Below, piece by piece: positions 44,601 through 54,900 of a stretch of DNA of 64,000 bases. Position numbers and translations under genes: made by a program. This DNA comes from Triatoma infestans. Its lineage: Eukaryota > Arthropoda > Insecta > Hemiptera > Reduviidae. The notes beneath the pieces were generated by a model, which was given only the letters and a program-made list of their open reading frames with translations, did not search any database and was not told the origin of the DNA. Location: assembly GCA_011037195.1 (NCBI GenBank), contig JAAEAF010005087.1, positions 1-64,000 on the forward strand, read 5' to 3'. Numbering within the stretch: position 1 is the stretch's first letter; each line of letters opens with the position of its first letter.

Positions 44601-46712
44601 ATCTCGACGAAGCAGTTTTGGAGACATGAAAAGTCTATCTAGAGAGCTACAATCAAAAATATCATTAGGAAAGATCGTTGAAGAGCGAGTGAATCTAGAA
44701 CATGGACTCTCGTTCACACGAGAACAAAGGAGTTTTGAGGAAAGGATTTCTGTCCACCAAAAAAATTCACGAAAAGCAATGTTACAAAGATCTTCATTGG
44801 AAAGAAGGGTATCAGTAGAACTGCGTGAAAATTCCAATAACCGAAGGATATCTAATCGCTATGTGACAGCAAGATTAACGCATAAATACTCTGACGAACG
44901 TAATGATAAACGCTCTTTGAACTATTTGAGGAATATAAGGATTAATAACAATGTGTTTTCAAAGATGAGATCATTTTCAAAATTGTATAACGAACAGCAC
45001 ACTGATAATACCCGGAGAATATTAACTTCAATCCGTTCTATTCGACAACAGGAACCTACTAACCATGCTGTAACAGACGCAGGAGTGCTTATTAAATACA
45101 GTAAGAACAATTGGTTGAGTGAAAATTCATCAAAGGAACCTCAATTCCGTCCACTTACAATGTACAGAGATATTAAGAAAAGGCAGATAACTTTTAATGC
45201 AAAATTCAATTCAGAAAATATCAGCAATGGAGATTCCTTGGAACATTTGTTGAACAATAATTCCATCTTTAATCAGTTGCTCGCAAATATCAATCTGTTG
45301 GGTTTAACTTTGTTTGGAGGATTTGAATTCATGAATAAATTAGCAAAACTACAAAACCTTTATAAATTTACAGAAAATTACATCGTCCCAGAAAATGCTG
45401 ACAAAGAATTTATTGGAAAAGAACAGGTACTTATTTTGTATTTATTTATTTATTTTTTGTTTTATTGCTTAATACAGACTGGGTAGCTGCCCATTCTACA
45501 TGCTGATTTTTAGTATAGTCCAGATATAGAATAGTCTACCATGTAGATTACATGACATTGCGACCATCAATCATCCTTGTTCTGCAGTTTAGAGAAAAAC
45601 CATGTAATATCAATTTTTCGTAAAAGTATTAGGTTTAGTAAGTATTTACATTTAAAAGAATTCATTGGAACCGAGCAGGTGTCGAGATAATTCCAAATTT
45701 ATACACCTCTACTATTCAGTCTTACTTTCGGTTTTTCGATTTTCTCCAGACTTGGAAGTCTAGCAATGCATGCTAATGGAACTTAATATTCTAAGGTACT
45801 ACACTGAAGTGACACCTTAGACATAGAAACTTCCAAAAGTAATGCCTATTTTTTCAGGCGGGCTTAACGTCCATCTACCAAATTAGGTGTCGTGGACGGG
45901 GGCGGAAGCACCTACTTTACTATTAACATTTTTTAAACAAATATAAAATTTAGCAGTTATACGCTGGACTCGAACTGGGATCCTCCCACTTAAAGTCCAC
46001 GCTCATAACCACTACACCCGCCCCCATAGAAACTTCAAAAAAACATTTTAAGGAAAAACGTTGAAGTATTTTCTGTAAAAGTAAAATCGTAGAAAATCGC
46101 GAAAAACGGAAAAAACATTCAAAAACCACTAGAGATTCCGATTGAAGATTTTGAACGAAACCGTGTCAGGCACAATGGTGCCACTTAAACGAAAAATAAG
46201 TTTCTGCAATTTTTCTTATTTGAGATGTTGTTACATACCATAAAAGAGTGTGACACAATTTCTGGACGGACCCATGATCGCATTGCTTCCTCTTACAACA
46301 GGAAGAGAAAATAATAATTGTCCATTTATTTTTGATAAAATCTGAAAAAAAAAAAATGATAAAATCATTACAGAGATACGTTAAACTGATTTTGAGCGAA
46401 AGCTTCATTCAGATTTTCTTACAATAACACATGAAATTTTTGGATTATCTACAATGTTTGTTTTTTGAATTATTGATATTATTATTATTATTTTTTTTTT
46501 TTTTTAGGATGATGTAAAAGGGCTGTGGAACAATCAAAGGTAGCATATAAACATATTTTTTATACCCCACTATCTAATATATAAAACTATCTAATATATG
46601 AAATGTATATTGTTTCAGATTTACTAAAGACTATGATTTACCTGGAGCAATTACTGGAGGAATATTATGTGCTAGTTTATTTTTAAATGTACATAAAAGA
46701 GAAGTTTATTAA
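38681..46712 (+). CDS. Unrecognised secreted protein with about fifty 20-residue Ser/Arg/Glu repeats
   Basis: The simplest spliced model joins 38681-38838, 40923-45426, 46508-46539 and 46619-46712. All have GT-AG junctions and matching phases, giving about 1,595 residues. Exon 1 encodes a signal peptide (MRKTRLVILPG then LGFLLLFLACPTIA). A non-repetitive, cysteine-containing segment follows. From about 41,640 to 44,900 the protein is a tandem array with consensus RSQRSISEDRRSLTRETALT and an exact 60-bp DNA period. The tail is non-repetitive and ends in a hydrophobic stretch (LPGAITGGILCASLFLNV) before HKREVY. A further exon, 39552-39705, is plausible (see its own entry). Function unknown: the polyampholyte array could be structural or a phosphorylated matrix, and regular Arg-Arg sites also allow a peptide precursor. 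The array resembles SR-rich sequences only in composition. Confidence 0.72.
39552..39705 (+). CDS. Candidate alternative exon 2 of the repeat-protein gene
   Basis: An acceptor (TTTTTACAG) and a donor (TTCAAGgtacac) frame a 154-bp open segment. Its phase fits exon 1: the split codon TG+T gives Cys, then MLLDVLNELYNKYICIDVNE. It ends in phase 0, which fits an acceptor at 40851-40852 (exon from 40853, NDSQYEHQAQNVKQC). That reading meets the main exon only if the 8-T run at 40913-40920 had one more T. Either this exon is skipped, used in another isoform, or there is a one-base homopolymer error. Including it gives six cysteines before the repeats (YC, NC, IC, QC, GC, NC), an even number typical of secreted domains. 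Confidence 0.5.
39923..40143. repeat. Foldback element with hammerhead-like core, in an intron
   Basis: Left arm 39923 to about 40002 (AACAAGCAAAAATTTGTTTG, CTTTTTATCTTTAAAAGTGT, GATGTTTCGGACACC) is the near-perfect reverse complement of about 40067-40143. The right half contains CTGAGGA (40050-40056), a hairpin (40057-40073; GGACGC pairing with GTGTCC around AAAG) and GAAA (40074-40077). This is the order of a hammerhead ribozyme core, with the foldback arms in the place of stem III. One extra A between CTGAGGA and the hairpin departs from the strict consensus. Hammerheads are known in Penelope-like elements and this may be a remnant of one. Confidence 0.6.
41640..44900 (+). repeat. 60-bp coding minisatellite
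   Basis: The array has about fifty units of 60 bp, each encoding 20 residues around SxxRRSLTREtxLTRSQRS. Most units are diverged, but two adjacent ones (about 42102-42161 and 42162-42221) are identical at DNA level, indicating recent unequal exchange or slippage. The open frame is kept through all units with few length changes, and those are multiples of three (for example shorter units near 42340 and 42600). Confidence 0.92.
45690..46320 (+). repeat. CTTCCGGTT-family repeat inside an intron, with a SINE inserted
   Basis: CTTACTTTCGGTTTTTCGAT (45722), the GATTCCGATTGAAGATTTTG block (46134) and the tail ending GCTTCCTCTTACAACAGGAAGAG (46286) identify the family. It lies in the intron before the 46508 exon. 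A family-2 SINE splits it. Confidence 0.55.
45834..46024 (-). mobile_element. tRNA-derived SINE, family 2, with 12-bp target duplication
   Basis: Flanks CATAGAAACTTC at 45822-45833 and 46025-46036. The minus-strand head reads GGGTGTAGTGGTTATGAGCG, and the B-box region is ATCCCAGTTCGAGTCCAGCG. The body is the same as 12592-12797. Inserted into the repeat copy 45690-46320 within an intron of the repeat-protein gene. Confidence 0.88.
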
Positions 46713-48129
46713 ATTTGTTATTTGTACAAAAACAAAAAATAGTCAAATATTAGGTATTTAGAAGAAAGAAAAGACTTAATTGCAATGTAATGGTTAAACT
46801 TTATTTTTATTTAAAAAAGAAAAAGATAAAATATATATTTGAATTTATAAAATCCAAGTTATTTATTGAAAATGTAGACAAGGATAAATATTATAAATGC
46901 CATATTTTTGAAAACATTATTTTAACAAATAAAATATATAAGCTATACGTCAGTCTTTTATTCTCCTTCAAATATTTACAATTGTAATAGTGATAAATGA
47001 TGTTGCCCAATTAGTTTCCACAATGTACAGAACAATGGTAGTCCTAGCTGGAAGACATAGATACTTCAAAATGGGCAAATAATCTTGCTCTTTTAAAAAT
47101 ATACTCTCAAACTTGATGTACTTCATACAGCTATTAAGATATCACGCTTGTAAAATATAAAAACATATTCTACCGCATGTTCGACAGATATCGATTTAAT
47201 TTTGTTTTTTAATCAGTAATAAAAGTTTAAAAAAACTAGTTTGCAAAAATTATCCCTAAATAGCAGCATCTACTAATAATGGAAAATGTAATTTTTAAAA
47301 ATTCTCCACCAGGTTTGTATAAGTTAAATAATTATACAAAAATATAGTTAAAAATAGTCATTACAAAAACAACAAAAGTAACTGACATAAGGAATACTAG
47401 GAATACGAATTATTTTTTTGTATTGGGAGTGCATACTATAATAGGAACTTAGGTTTTGCTATTTCCAGTAAGTGTTGCCATCTGTTGGTTGTTCTTGAAC
47501 TATATTTTAGCCACATTTAACAGTTGTTGCATCTGTTGTAGATTTTGTACTTTTTAAAAAACTTTCGATATTATCTTTTACTTAATGTAGGCATTTTGAA
47601 TCCTTTGTTTATCTGTTAAAAAAATCCTAAATCAAATAATTTTTGTTATATAAATTTGAATTCCAACCCAAAATGCACACTAAAAATTACTAAAATATTG
47701 CGAATTTACTGAGTTGCAAGGAATAAGCCCTTTTCTTAAAGCAAATAATTTCACGATCACTTCATTCCTTGTTTTTACTTTCAACGACAATTGAATTGAA
47801 TTTGCTAAAATTCAAACAAGCTTAAATTAATTTATAGATTGCTCTGTTATTTATTAAAAGGAAGTGATTATTTAATGAATTAGGATAATTATAGGAATAT
47901 AGGACACAACTAATATTATCATTTTTAAATTGAAAGCAAATTTATCTGCAGTGAGCTCTATCGTTTATGGGCAGAGATTGATTTTCATATTTAACCTTAC
48001 TTTTAACCTTACAATGATAAAGTAAACAAAGTAAATAAATCTTATAAATGAACATAAAACGCACTTAATGTGGATAAAAATTTCGTTTAACTTAAAAAAA
48101 AAATTGAGGAACTCTTTTCTAAAGATACA
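46713..48129. other. Spacer between the repeat-protein gene and CMC1
   Basis: 3' UTR-like and promoter-like AT-rich sequence with no other supported gene. The CMC1 promoter should lie just before 48130. I see no clear TATA box. Confidence 0.4.
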
Positions 48130-51100
48130 ATGGTTGTGGCCGAACAAGAATTGAATTCTACAGTGAACAATAAGAGCAATGGGCCTCTAGGATTAGGTAA
48201 ATATGGAGAAATAACACTACTTTGGAATCAATTTGTATTTATATCCAATATGTAGAAGAAACAATAAAGATATAGAAGTATTTTTTTTTATTAATCTCAT
48301 AATTGTATGCCGGATCATACTTTTGTTTTTATTAGGATCCTTACCGGATCGTTTATTGACAATAAATCATACATTTTCTAAATTTCAACTTCTGCTTAAG
48401 TTCTTCTTAAATAGGAGATTTGCGAGCACTGTACAGTATCTTTATGATTATCCTTTTCTTCCTTCTTACTGGTTCCAGGATTAAACCCTGTTTCAAGTGA
48501 TGCTCTTTATTTTGATATTCCACCTAATATTTTTGAAGGGTAGTGACCGGTTGAAGAAGAAGATTTAATTCAAAATACGCTTCTTGGTTATGAGGAAAAA
48601 AACATTGTATAACAAGTAATATTTTATTGTCAAGATTTATATGTGAATGATTATAAATTTTTCAGGAGATCCAGATGATAGAACACTAAGGAGAGTTGAA
48701 ATAGATGTAATGATACCCAAGAAAATGAGGGAAAAAGCACGAAAAGAGAAATGTAGTTCAGAAGTTGAAGGTACTGTAATTTGAATTCCTTTGCTGAAGA
48801 GTCGAGTTGCAGCGGGTGTCGGTTATGATTTCATTGGATTCTTGCACCACCTATTCGATATATAATCTCACAGTTACATTGCGCATTTACTTTTTTTTTT
48901 AATCTTGTTAAACGTAAGACGTTTCTCACTGCAATTTTAATTAATAGTTTATTTCAAAAGTGGAATTCAGGGATGGGATTGTTCAGCAGTAGCTCGCTGG
49001 ATTCGGATCCCGGATTCGAGTCAGCAGAGTTTCCCCTAGGTTTTCTTTTCCTAGGAGCTTCTACAGCTAACCGCCCTGTGATGGACAGTGCTTGTAAGGA
49101 GATAAGTGTTTCTCTGAGAAGGCCCCAATGATCACGGGTAGTAAAAAGCGTGTAAAATAAAAATCCATACTGAAGCTAACCCTTTCATTCTAAGGTTGGT
49201 CAAACTATACCTAATGCTGAATATACTATAACTCTCTTAAAATCAAATTTCCAGGATAAATATTTGACATTAAAAATTAGTTCTATATATGAGAGTTAGT
49301 TTAAAGAAAAAATTGGAGCTATTATCAACAAAATAGCGAAAATAAAAATAAAACATTTGATGTGAAACGACTTTCTCTTACTGCAATTTACGCATTTATA
49401 ATTGACATACTTTTCTCAAACTTACAATTTTTATTAAATATTTAGTAGTCTTCAATATTTGTTGACAGAGCATGACCGGAAGGTCATGGAAAGCCCCTAG
49501 AACCTCTCCCGAGTGGTTGGTTGTACAAACCAACAAGTGTGAGTGTAATGTAACATTACGTTTAAGTGAACACGAATTTGCCTTGACGACGGATGAAAGT
49601 CCGATACCGGCTAGGAACAAAATGAATATGCATGCTAAGACGGATAAAATACCAGATGTTATCCATCATTGCGTACCCATTCACATATTCAACAATGAAG
49701 AAAATCATTTGACTTATATTCACCAAGTGATGAAACATGTAATTAAAGCAGTTTTTATATTTTTTAGTCAAAATTTGTAACGTTCTGTTAATGATACTTA
49801 ACGTACCTGCTTCTGTCACTAGATTCCTCCCACGAAGACGTAATATATTCAGTATACTTATTACATTAGATATAGGAATTTATGTAGTACTCAGATGAGT
49901 GAAGATATTAAAAAAAAAAGACATATAGACCATTTTCCAATACCACTTTTTTGGATCTAGATGAATTGAAATATAAATTTCCAGTGAAAACACCATATCG
50001 AAAGTTTGACAGGAACGCCAAGCTTCCTCTTACTTGCACTAAGAAAAACTAAAAATCAGTAAAATTACACTTTGTTTAGCAGATTTTTAACTGAAATCTT
50101 AAATCAGGCTAAACTAGAGAAAGTAAACATGAACAAGATAAAAAAAAAAAATCCGGTGCGAAACTCTCTCTCACTCGACTTTTTCTTACTGCAATTCACT
50201 GAAATGCAAATTTTCATCAAACCTATAATTTTATTAGTGTTTAATACCGTTGTTGATTTTTTTTTTTGACCTTGGTGTCTTTTATGAGACACCTATATTG
50301 TGATGTGAAGTTATTATGAAGAAAATCAGAAAACTGAAAAACTTGTTCAGTAAATTCGCACTTCTAGTGAACCAATTTGCTTTAAATTTGGAATTTTGAC
50401 ATCAAATTTCATTGTAATTAATATTACGTAGATGATAGAATACGAGGAATACAAAAATAGCACTTTAGAGGAAAATCAACCCCACCTCTATCCTAAAATT
50501 CCCTTTAAATGTTTCAAATAAACGTAGCTTTATGTATAGTTAATATACTAAGTTTGAAGAAAATCGCTACAAACTGAAAAATTCATTCAGTAAAGTATTA
50601 CTTTTGGTTGACCATTTCTGTTCAAATTCTCAGGGCTTATGCTAGTATTTAAATTAATTACGAAGTTTGGACTCCCTGCGAATTTTGCTTTTTTAGTTAT
50701 GCTGACCACACATACAGACAATTTATAAAAACCACTTTTTCGGATTCAGTGGAACTTAAAACGTGTATATCCGGTGAAAACACGATTTTAAAATTTTGAC
50801 GTGGTTACAAATACTTTTTCTATCAACAGTTATAATTCACAAAATAAAGTTAATGTAGTTAGTTTTGAAATAATGGCTATGTTTTAATAAGATGATGCAA
50901 AAAAAAAAGAAAAAAAGAATTTTTACCAAATATAGATAAGTTTTATTGGTCATGAATTATTTATGAAAAATGAGTTCTCCTTTATAAAAAATCCATATTA
51001 AGCAAAAATATAAAGTTTTCGGTTGATTTGGCAACAGAAGCTCCATAGAGACTTTCCCTAATTTCTTCTTAGATACTATTGATCTCTTTAATTCGCTAAT

Positions 51101-51661
51101 ACCTAAGTTGCAAGAACTACCCAAATAATTTAGTTATGCAAGGTAACAGCAGTCCATTTGGATCCTTTCTTATGTTAAAGAATTTTGTTTATTAAAGCTC
51201 ATTCGAGACCTGTCTAAGCACCTGACATTCCTATCTACCTGTCTAAGCACCGAGAATTCTCTTGTAGTAAATTTCACATATGACTAGTTTTTATATTACA
51301 CAGAAAACTCTTTTAGGTAATGTATATCGCATAAAATTTTATATTTTAATAATAAATTATCACTTTTATCGTTCGACTATAATAATAATTTTTTCACTAA
51401 AAATTAAACAAATTAATTTTCACTTTCACAAATATATTTAAATTTTGTTATTGTTTCAGTATAGATTTTAATAAATGCTGTTTGGCGAATGGCGTTAAAA
51501 TGGTTTATAAATGTAGAAAAGAGAATGAACAAATGCAATCATGCCTTGTAAAATGGTACCATGATGAAGGTTTCAAGAATGAGTGCCGTGATGAATATCT
51601 ACAAGAGAGATCAAATTACAGACGAACAGGAATTGGAGTGAAACAGAGATTAAAAGTGTAA
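48130..51661 (+). CDS. CMC1: CMC1, mitochondrial twin CX9C protein (COX assembly)
   Basis: Three exons, 48130-48196, 48666-48770 and 51465-51661, join in phase to give 122 residues. CMC1 proteins act in the mitochondrial intermembrane space in copper-dependent cytochrome c oxidase assembly. The twin CX9C signature is exact: CSSEVEDFNKC and CRKENEQMQSC. The flanks also match the family: DPDDRTLRRVEIDVMIPKKM before, YLQERSNYRRTGIGVKQRLK after. The exon 3 acceptor is the second AG (CAGTATAG|ATTTT), since the first would create a stop. Human CMC1 is about 106 residues; the extra here is at the N-terminus (MVVAEQELNSTVNNKSNG). Intron 2 (2.7 kb) is filled with repeats. Polyadenylation signals AATAAA are at 51746-51751 and 51768-51773. 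Confidence 0.93.
48955..49175 (+). repeat. Possible third SINE-like repeat in CMC1 intron 2
   Basis: TTCAGCAGTAGCTCGCTGGA followed by GATCCCGGATTCGAGTCAGC has an A-box-like and B-box-like spacing. A GC-richer body follows (ACCGCCCTGTGATGGACAGT, CTGAGAAGGCCCC). It is unlike families 1 and 2. No target duplication was identified. Confidence 0.4.
49250..50830 (+). repeat. CTTCCGGTT-family repeats in CMC1 intron 2
   Basis: Units at about 49330, 50050 and 50355 (TTCGCACTTCTAGTGAACCA) and two tails (49985-50045 and 50745-50830, TATCCGGTGAAAACACGATT) show at least two copies. Between 49468 and 49800 is an unrelated stretch starting CATGACCGGAAGGTCATG. It encodes a 102-codon ORF that I do not recognise and do not call a gene. 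Confidence 0.5.
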
Positions 51662-51951
51662 AAAGATTTAAAATGAAAAACATTCTAGTTCTTATAGCAA
51701 TTAATTGTAAAAAAAAAAAAAAAAAAAAAAAATCTATTTTGATTTAATAAAAAGAAAATATTACATGAATAAAGATTTATTCATTAAATAAAGTGTTTAT
51801 TATATAGAATTTCAATCATCTGTGATATAAGAAACTAAGAAATAAGGTATAAACATTAGGAATAATACAAAATGCTATTTATTTTCTTCATAATTCACTG
51901 ACTAGAAAATAAATTTTTAATTTTTTCACCACCCAACTCCACTAGTTAGAC
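51662..51951. promoter_or_regulatory. Convergent 3' UTR region of CMC1 and TSEN2
   Basis: Only 290 bp separate the two stop codons. AATAAA for CMC1 lies at 51746-51751 and 51768-51773 on the plus strand. AATAAA for TSEN2 is at 51878-51883 on the minus strand. An A run of about 22 bases at 51710-51731 may stem from an inserted cDNA tail or simple expansion. The transcripts may end within about 100 bp of each other. Confidence 0.6.
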
Positions 51952-54900
51952 TTAATCATTAATCATTAATTTCTCTTGGCAAGGTTGCCATCGCCTCAGC
52001 AAAAACTCTTTTACTTTAAATTTCTTTAATATTAACGGATGTTCCCTATCGCTGCTAGACATTTCTGGCCACTGTATTTTGCAAACAATAATCTCCTGAA
52101 AAACAAGCATTTAAAAAAGGTTAATAAATATTAAAATGCAAATTTATCAATTATTTTCAAGAAATTAAATTCAATTAATTAATGCAAATGAAAAAACTGT
52201 TTTATTTTATAATTGAGGATTTTTATAAAAAAAAAATAAAAAAGTTATTTTTAAACTTATAAAAATCGGAGAAGGAATATTAAGAGCGCTAAATATGTTA
52301 AGCACATAAATGTACAAGAAGATATCATGTTTACTTTTTTTCTTGTTCAGTATTTTTAATCTGAAAATATTTCGTGACATCCTTTCGATTTTTTTTCAAA
52401 ATGTGTAAATATTATGGCATGTTATGATGTGGTTAATATGAATGGTATGGATATGTAAGACGGATGGGGAAGAACGGCACTCAAAATGGCTACGGAATGA
52501 ATAGGAGGGAACGAACGCCTAGTACATAGTGTACAGAAAAAAGTCCAGGAAACAAGGTCGCTACTTGAGGGAAGAGGGCGGTCATGGAATGAAGTCGATG
52601 GAAAATGCTGCTCAGTGGAGAATTTTGTATGTGTTTCCCAGTTTAGGGAAAAATATCTATTAAAAATAAAATCAAACAGTATCTCTCATATGACAGTTGC
52701 AACATGCGTAGAATATGTAATTACGTTTTTCAGCACTCCTAGAACTCCCAAAATTACTCCCCCCCACCACCACGCTATGAGAAAACGTTCGTTCGCTTTT
52801 TCAGGTGAGAAACGTTCACTTTTTACCAAATAGGTACCTCCTAAAAAACGTATTCTATGTTAAATTGCAATATGTACGATGTATATAATATTCAATGTAA
52901 AGCTATGCACAATAATTGATTAATCGTATCTCTTAAACATTTTAAACTTCTGATGCAATAAAAGGTGGAATAAAAAAAAACAAGTAACTAATATTACAGA
53001 TTTTACAATCAGTAGAATAATGCAACAATAAAAGTAAAAAGATTGCAACCCACACATATATATGTATCTATATATATCTTTTATCCTTTTTAAATTAGAA
53101 GTGAGACAAAAAAATCTACTGCGCTTTTGAAAAGATACTGCTGGACACCTTTTTCTAAATACCTGACCGCGAACAGGAAAATACTTAGGCATTAAAAATA
53201 AATAATATTATTTCTTTAACTAATAATATAACCTTCTTTATATTAATATTATTTCTTCTTTTAATTAATTTATTAAAAAATAGATTGATTGAATGCAGGT
53301 ATTGCCCTTGTAGCAATAAGAAAAGTAAATATCTTCATAAATATTTTTAGTAGACGAATTAAATCTTAAATGATGGAACGCCAAACTCAATGCAATGATA
53401 AATTTTCATTGAACTTGGAATTTGATAATTCATTTTTTTCGGCGCTTCGACACTTGCGGTCTCTATATACTTATTAATCTCTTTAATATTTTGTGGAATG
53501 CAAAACTATTACTATAATATATAAATAGCAATGTAGATGAGAGACTGAAACAGCATTGCCGGAAACCACATAAATGCATACGTGTATTGTGTCGAAGTTG
53601 GAGGTGCAAATTGGAGTTGGAGAAAACTGTTATAATGGTAGGCGGGGAAACCCGCAGGGACGCCGGTATCCTAAAGAAGTGGCTAGTCCACTTCCCTCTC
53701 AAGATAAAAAAGGATGCGTTATTATTATCAGAATGTTATTTTGCAAAGATTTACCATACCTTGTTACAGGTTTCCGCCATCCTATTAAAAGTATTCATTT
53801 TATCCCATGTTAAATGTCCTTCCTTGTTATTAATACATCCATCTTCTGTTGGTGTAATATTTTCTATTACAACTATATAAGATGCATGGAAGAAAGGAGG
53901 TCCATCTTTATACAATACTAGAAAGATATAAACAGAAAAGTAATTATTTGGAGACATAGATATTTCTGCATATTACAATTTTACCATATTATTATTATTA
54001 TCATTATTCTTTTATTTCCCATTGACAATGTTTACGGGAAGCGAAGCCGCACTTATAGCATTAGGTCATAAGAGACCAATTCAAAACTTGGATTGTGTAG
54101 GATTGATTGCCTGCACATTCTGTTAAGTATAGAAAGCCAAAATCACGTCTTTGTGAATGATTGCCCTGATATTCAGTTCATAAAGGCAACGTGAGCGGAT
54201 CGCCAAGTCACCATGCTTGATTACTTTTACGAGAATGCAAAATGCCTGGCCATTATTCAAGGCTGTACAAAAATCTCAGAACTAATGTTAGAAACCAGGT
54301 AAAAACTAAACGAAAACATTCATAACAGCTACTCGCCTTGATTCACTGCAAAAATATCCGGTAATGCGAAGGTCATTAGAATCATCGCAGGCTTAGTTTC
54401 ACTAAGCACAAGCTTCTTATGTTCTCGCAACTGAAGGTTTTGTCTAGAAGAGGAAACGGCAATATATTCTGCAGCAAAATGCATTTGGCTGATTAAAGAG
54501 ATGGGATGGGAGTGCTGTAAACTAGTGTCCAATAAATAGACCCTTTGGAGTAGGCTATCTGGCAAGCCAAACCTTCATTATTATATCAATAGCCTTATTT
54601 TAAACAATAAATTTGTTGAAACTTACTGAAATTTCCGCCAAATTTTAAACCAGATTTAACTACCCAACCTTTGGCTCTGAAATAATGGTAGGCTACATAA
54701 TTTTCAATGAAATCTGGTTGAGTACAATTAAACACTCGCCAAAGTTGTAGCAGAGGCAATGGTTTTCCAGTTAGATCAAGGACTTGAAGACATCCTAGGG
54801 CAAAGCTAAGAAAGAATGCTTCCTCTAAGGTCAAATATAAAACTTCCATCACAGTCTTAACAGGTTCTACTTCTAAATGAGGATTTAAATTTGACAGATT

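Noticed and set aside
41562..44837. Several minus-strand ORFs of 60-165 codons rich in Leu, Ser and Cys opposite the repeat array
   Set aside because: They are antisense shadows of the 60-bp coding repeat. Their periodic LLSSEIL-type pattern is simply the complement of the plus-strand units.
49472..49780. 102-codon ORF (MTGRSWKAPRTSPEWLVVQT...)
   Set aside because: It sits inside repeats in a CMC1 intron, shows no family motif and has overlapping antisense ORFs. There is no evidence it is translated.
52920..53192. 90-codon minus-strand ORF as a TSEN2 exon
   Set aside because: It lies in the right interval but does not match the family. The true C-terminal exon (FKVKEFLLRRW) is at 51952-52095.
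53574..53880. Overlapping plus-strand ORFs of 79 and 97 codons
   Set aside because: They partly overlap TSEN2 exon 3 on the opposite strand and contain no recognisable domain.
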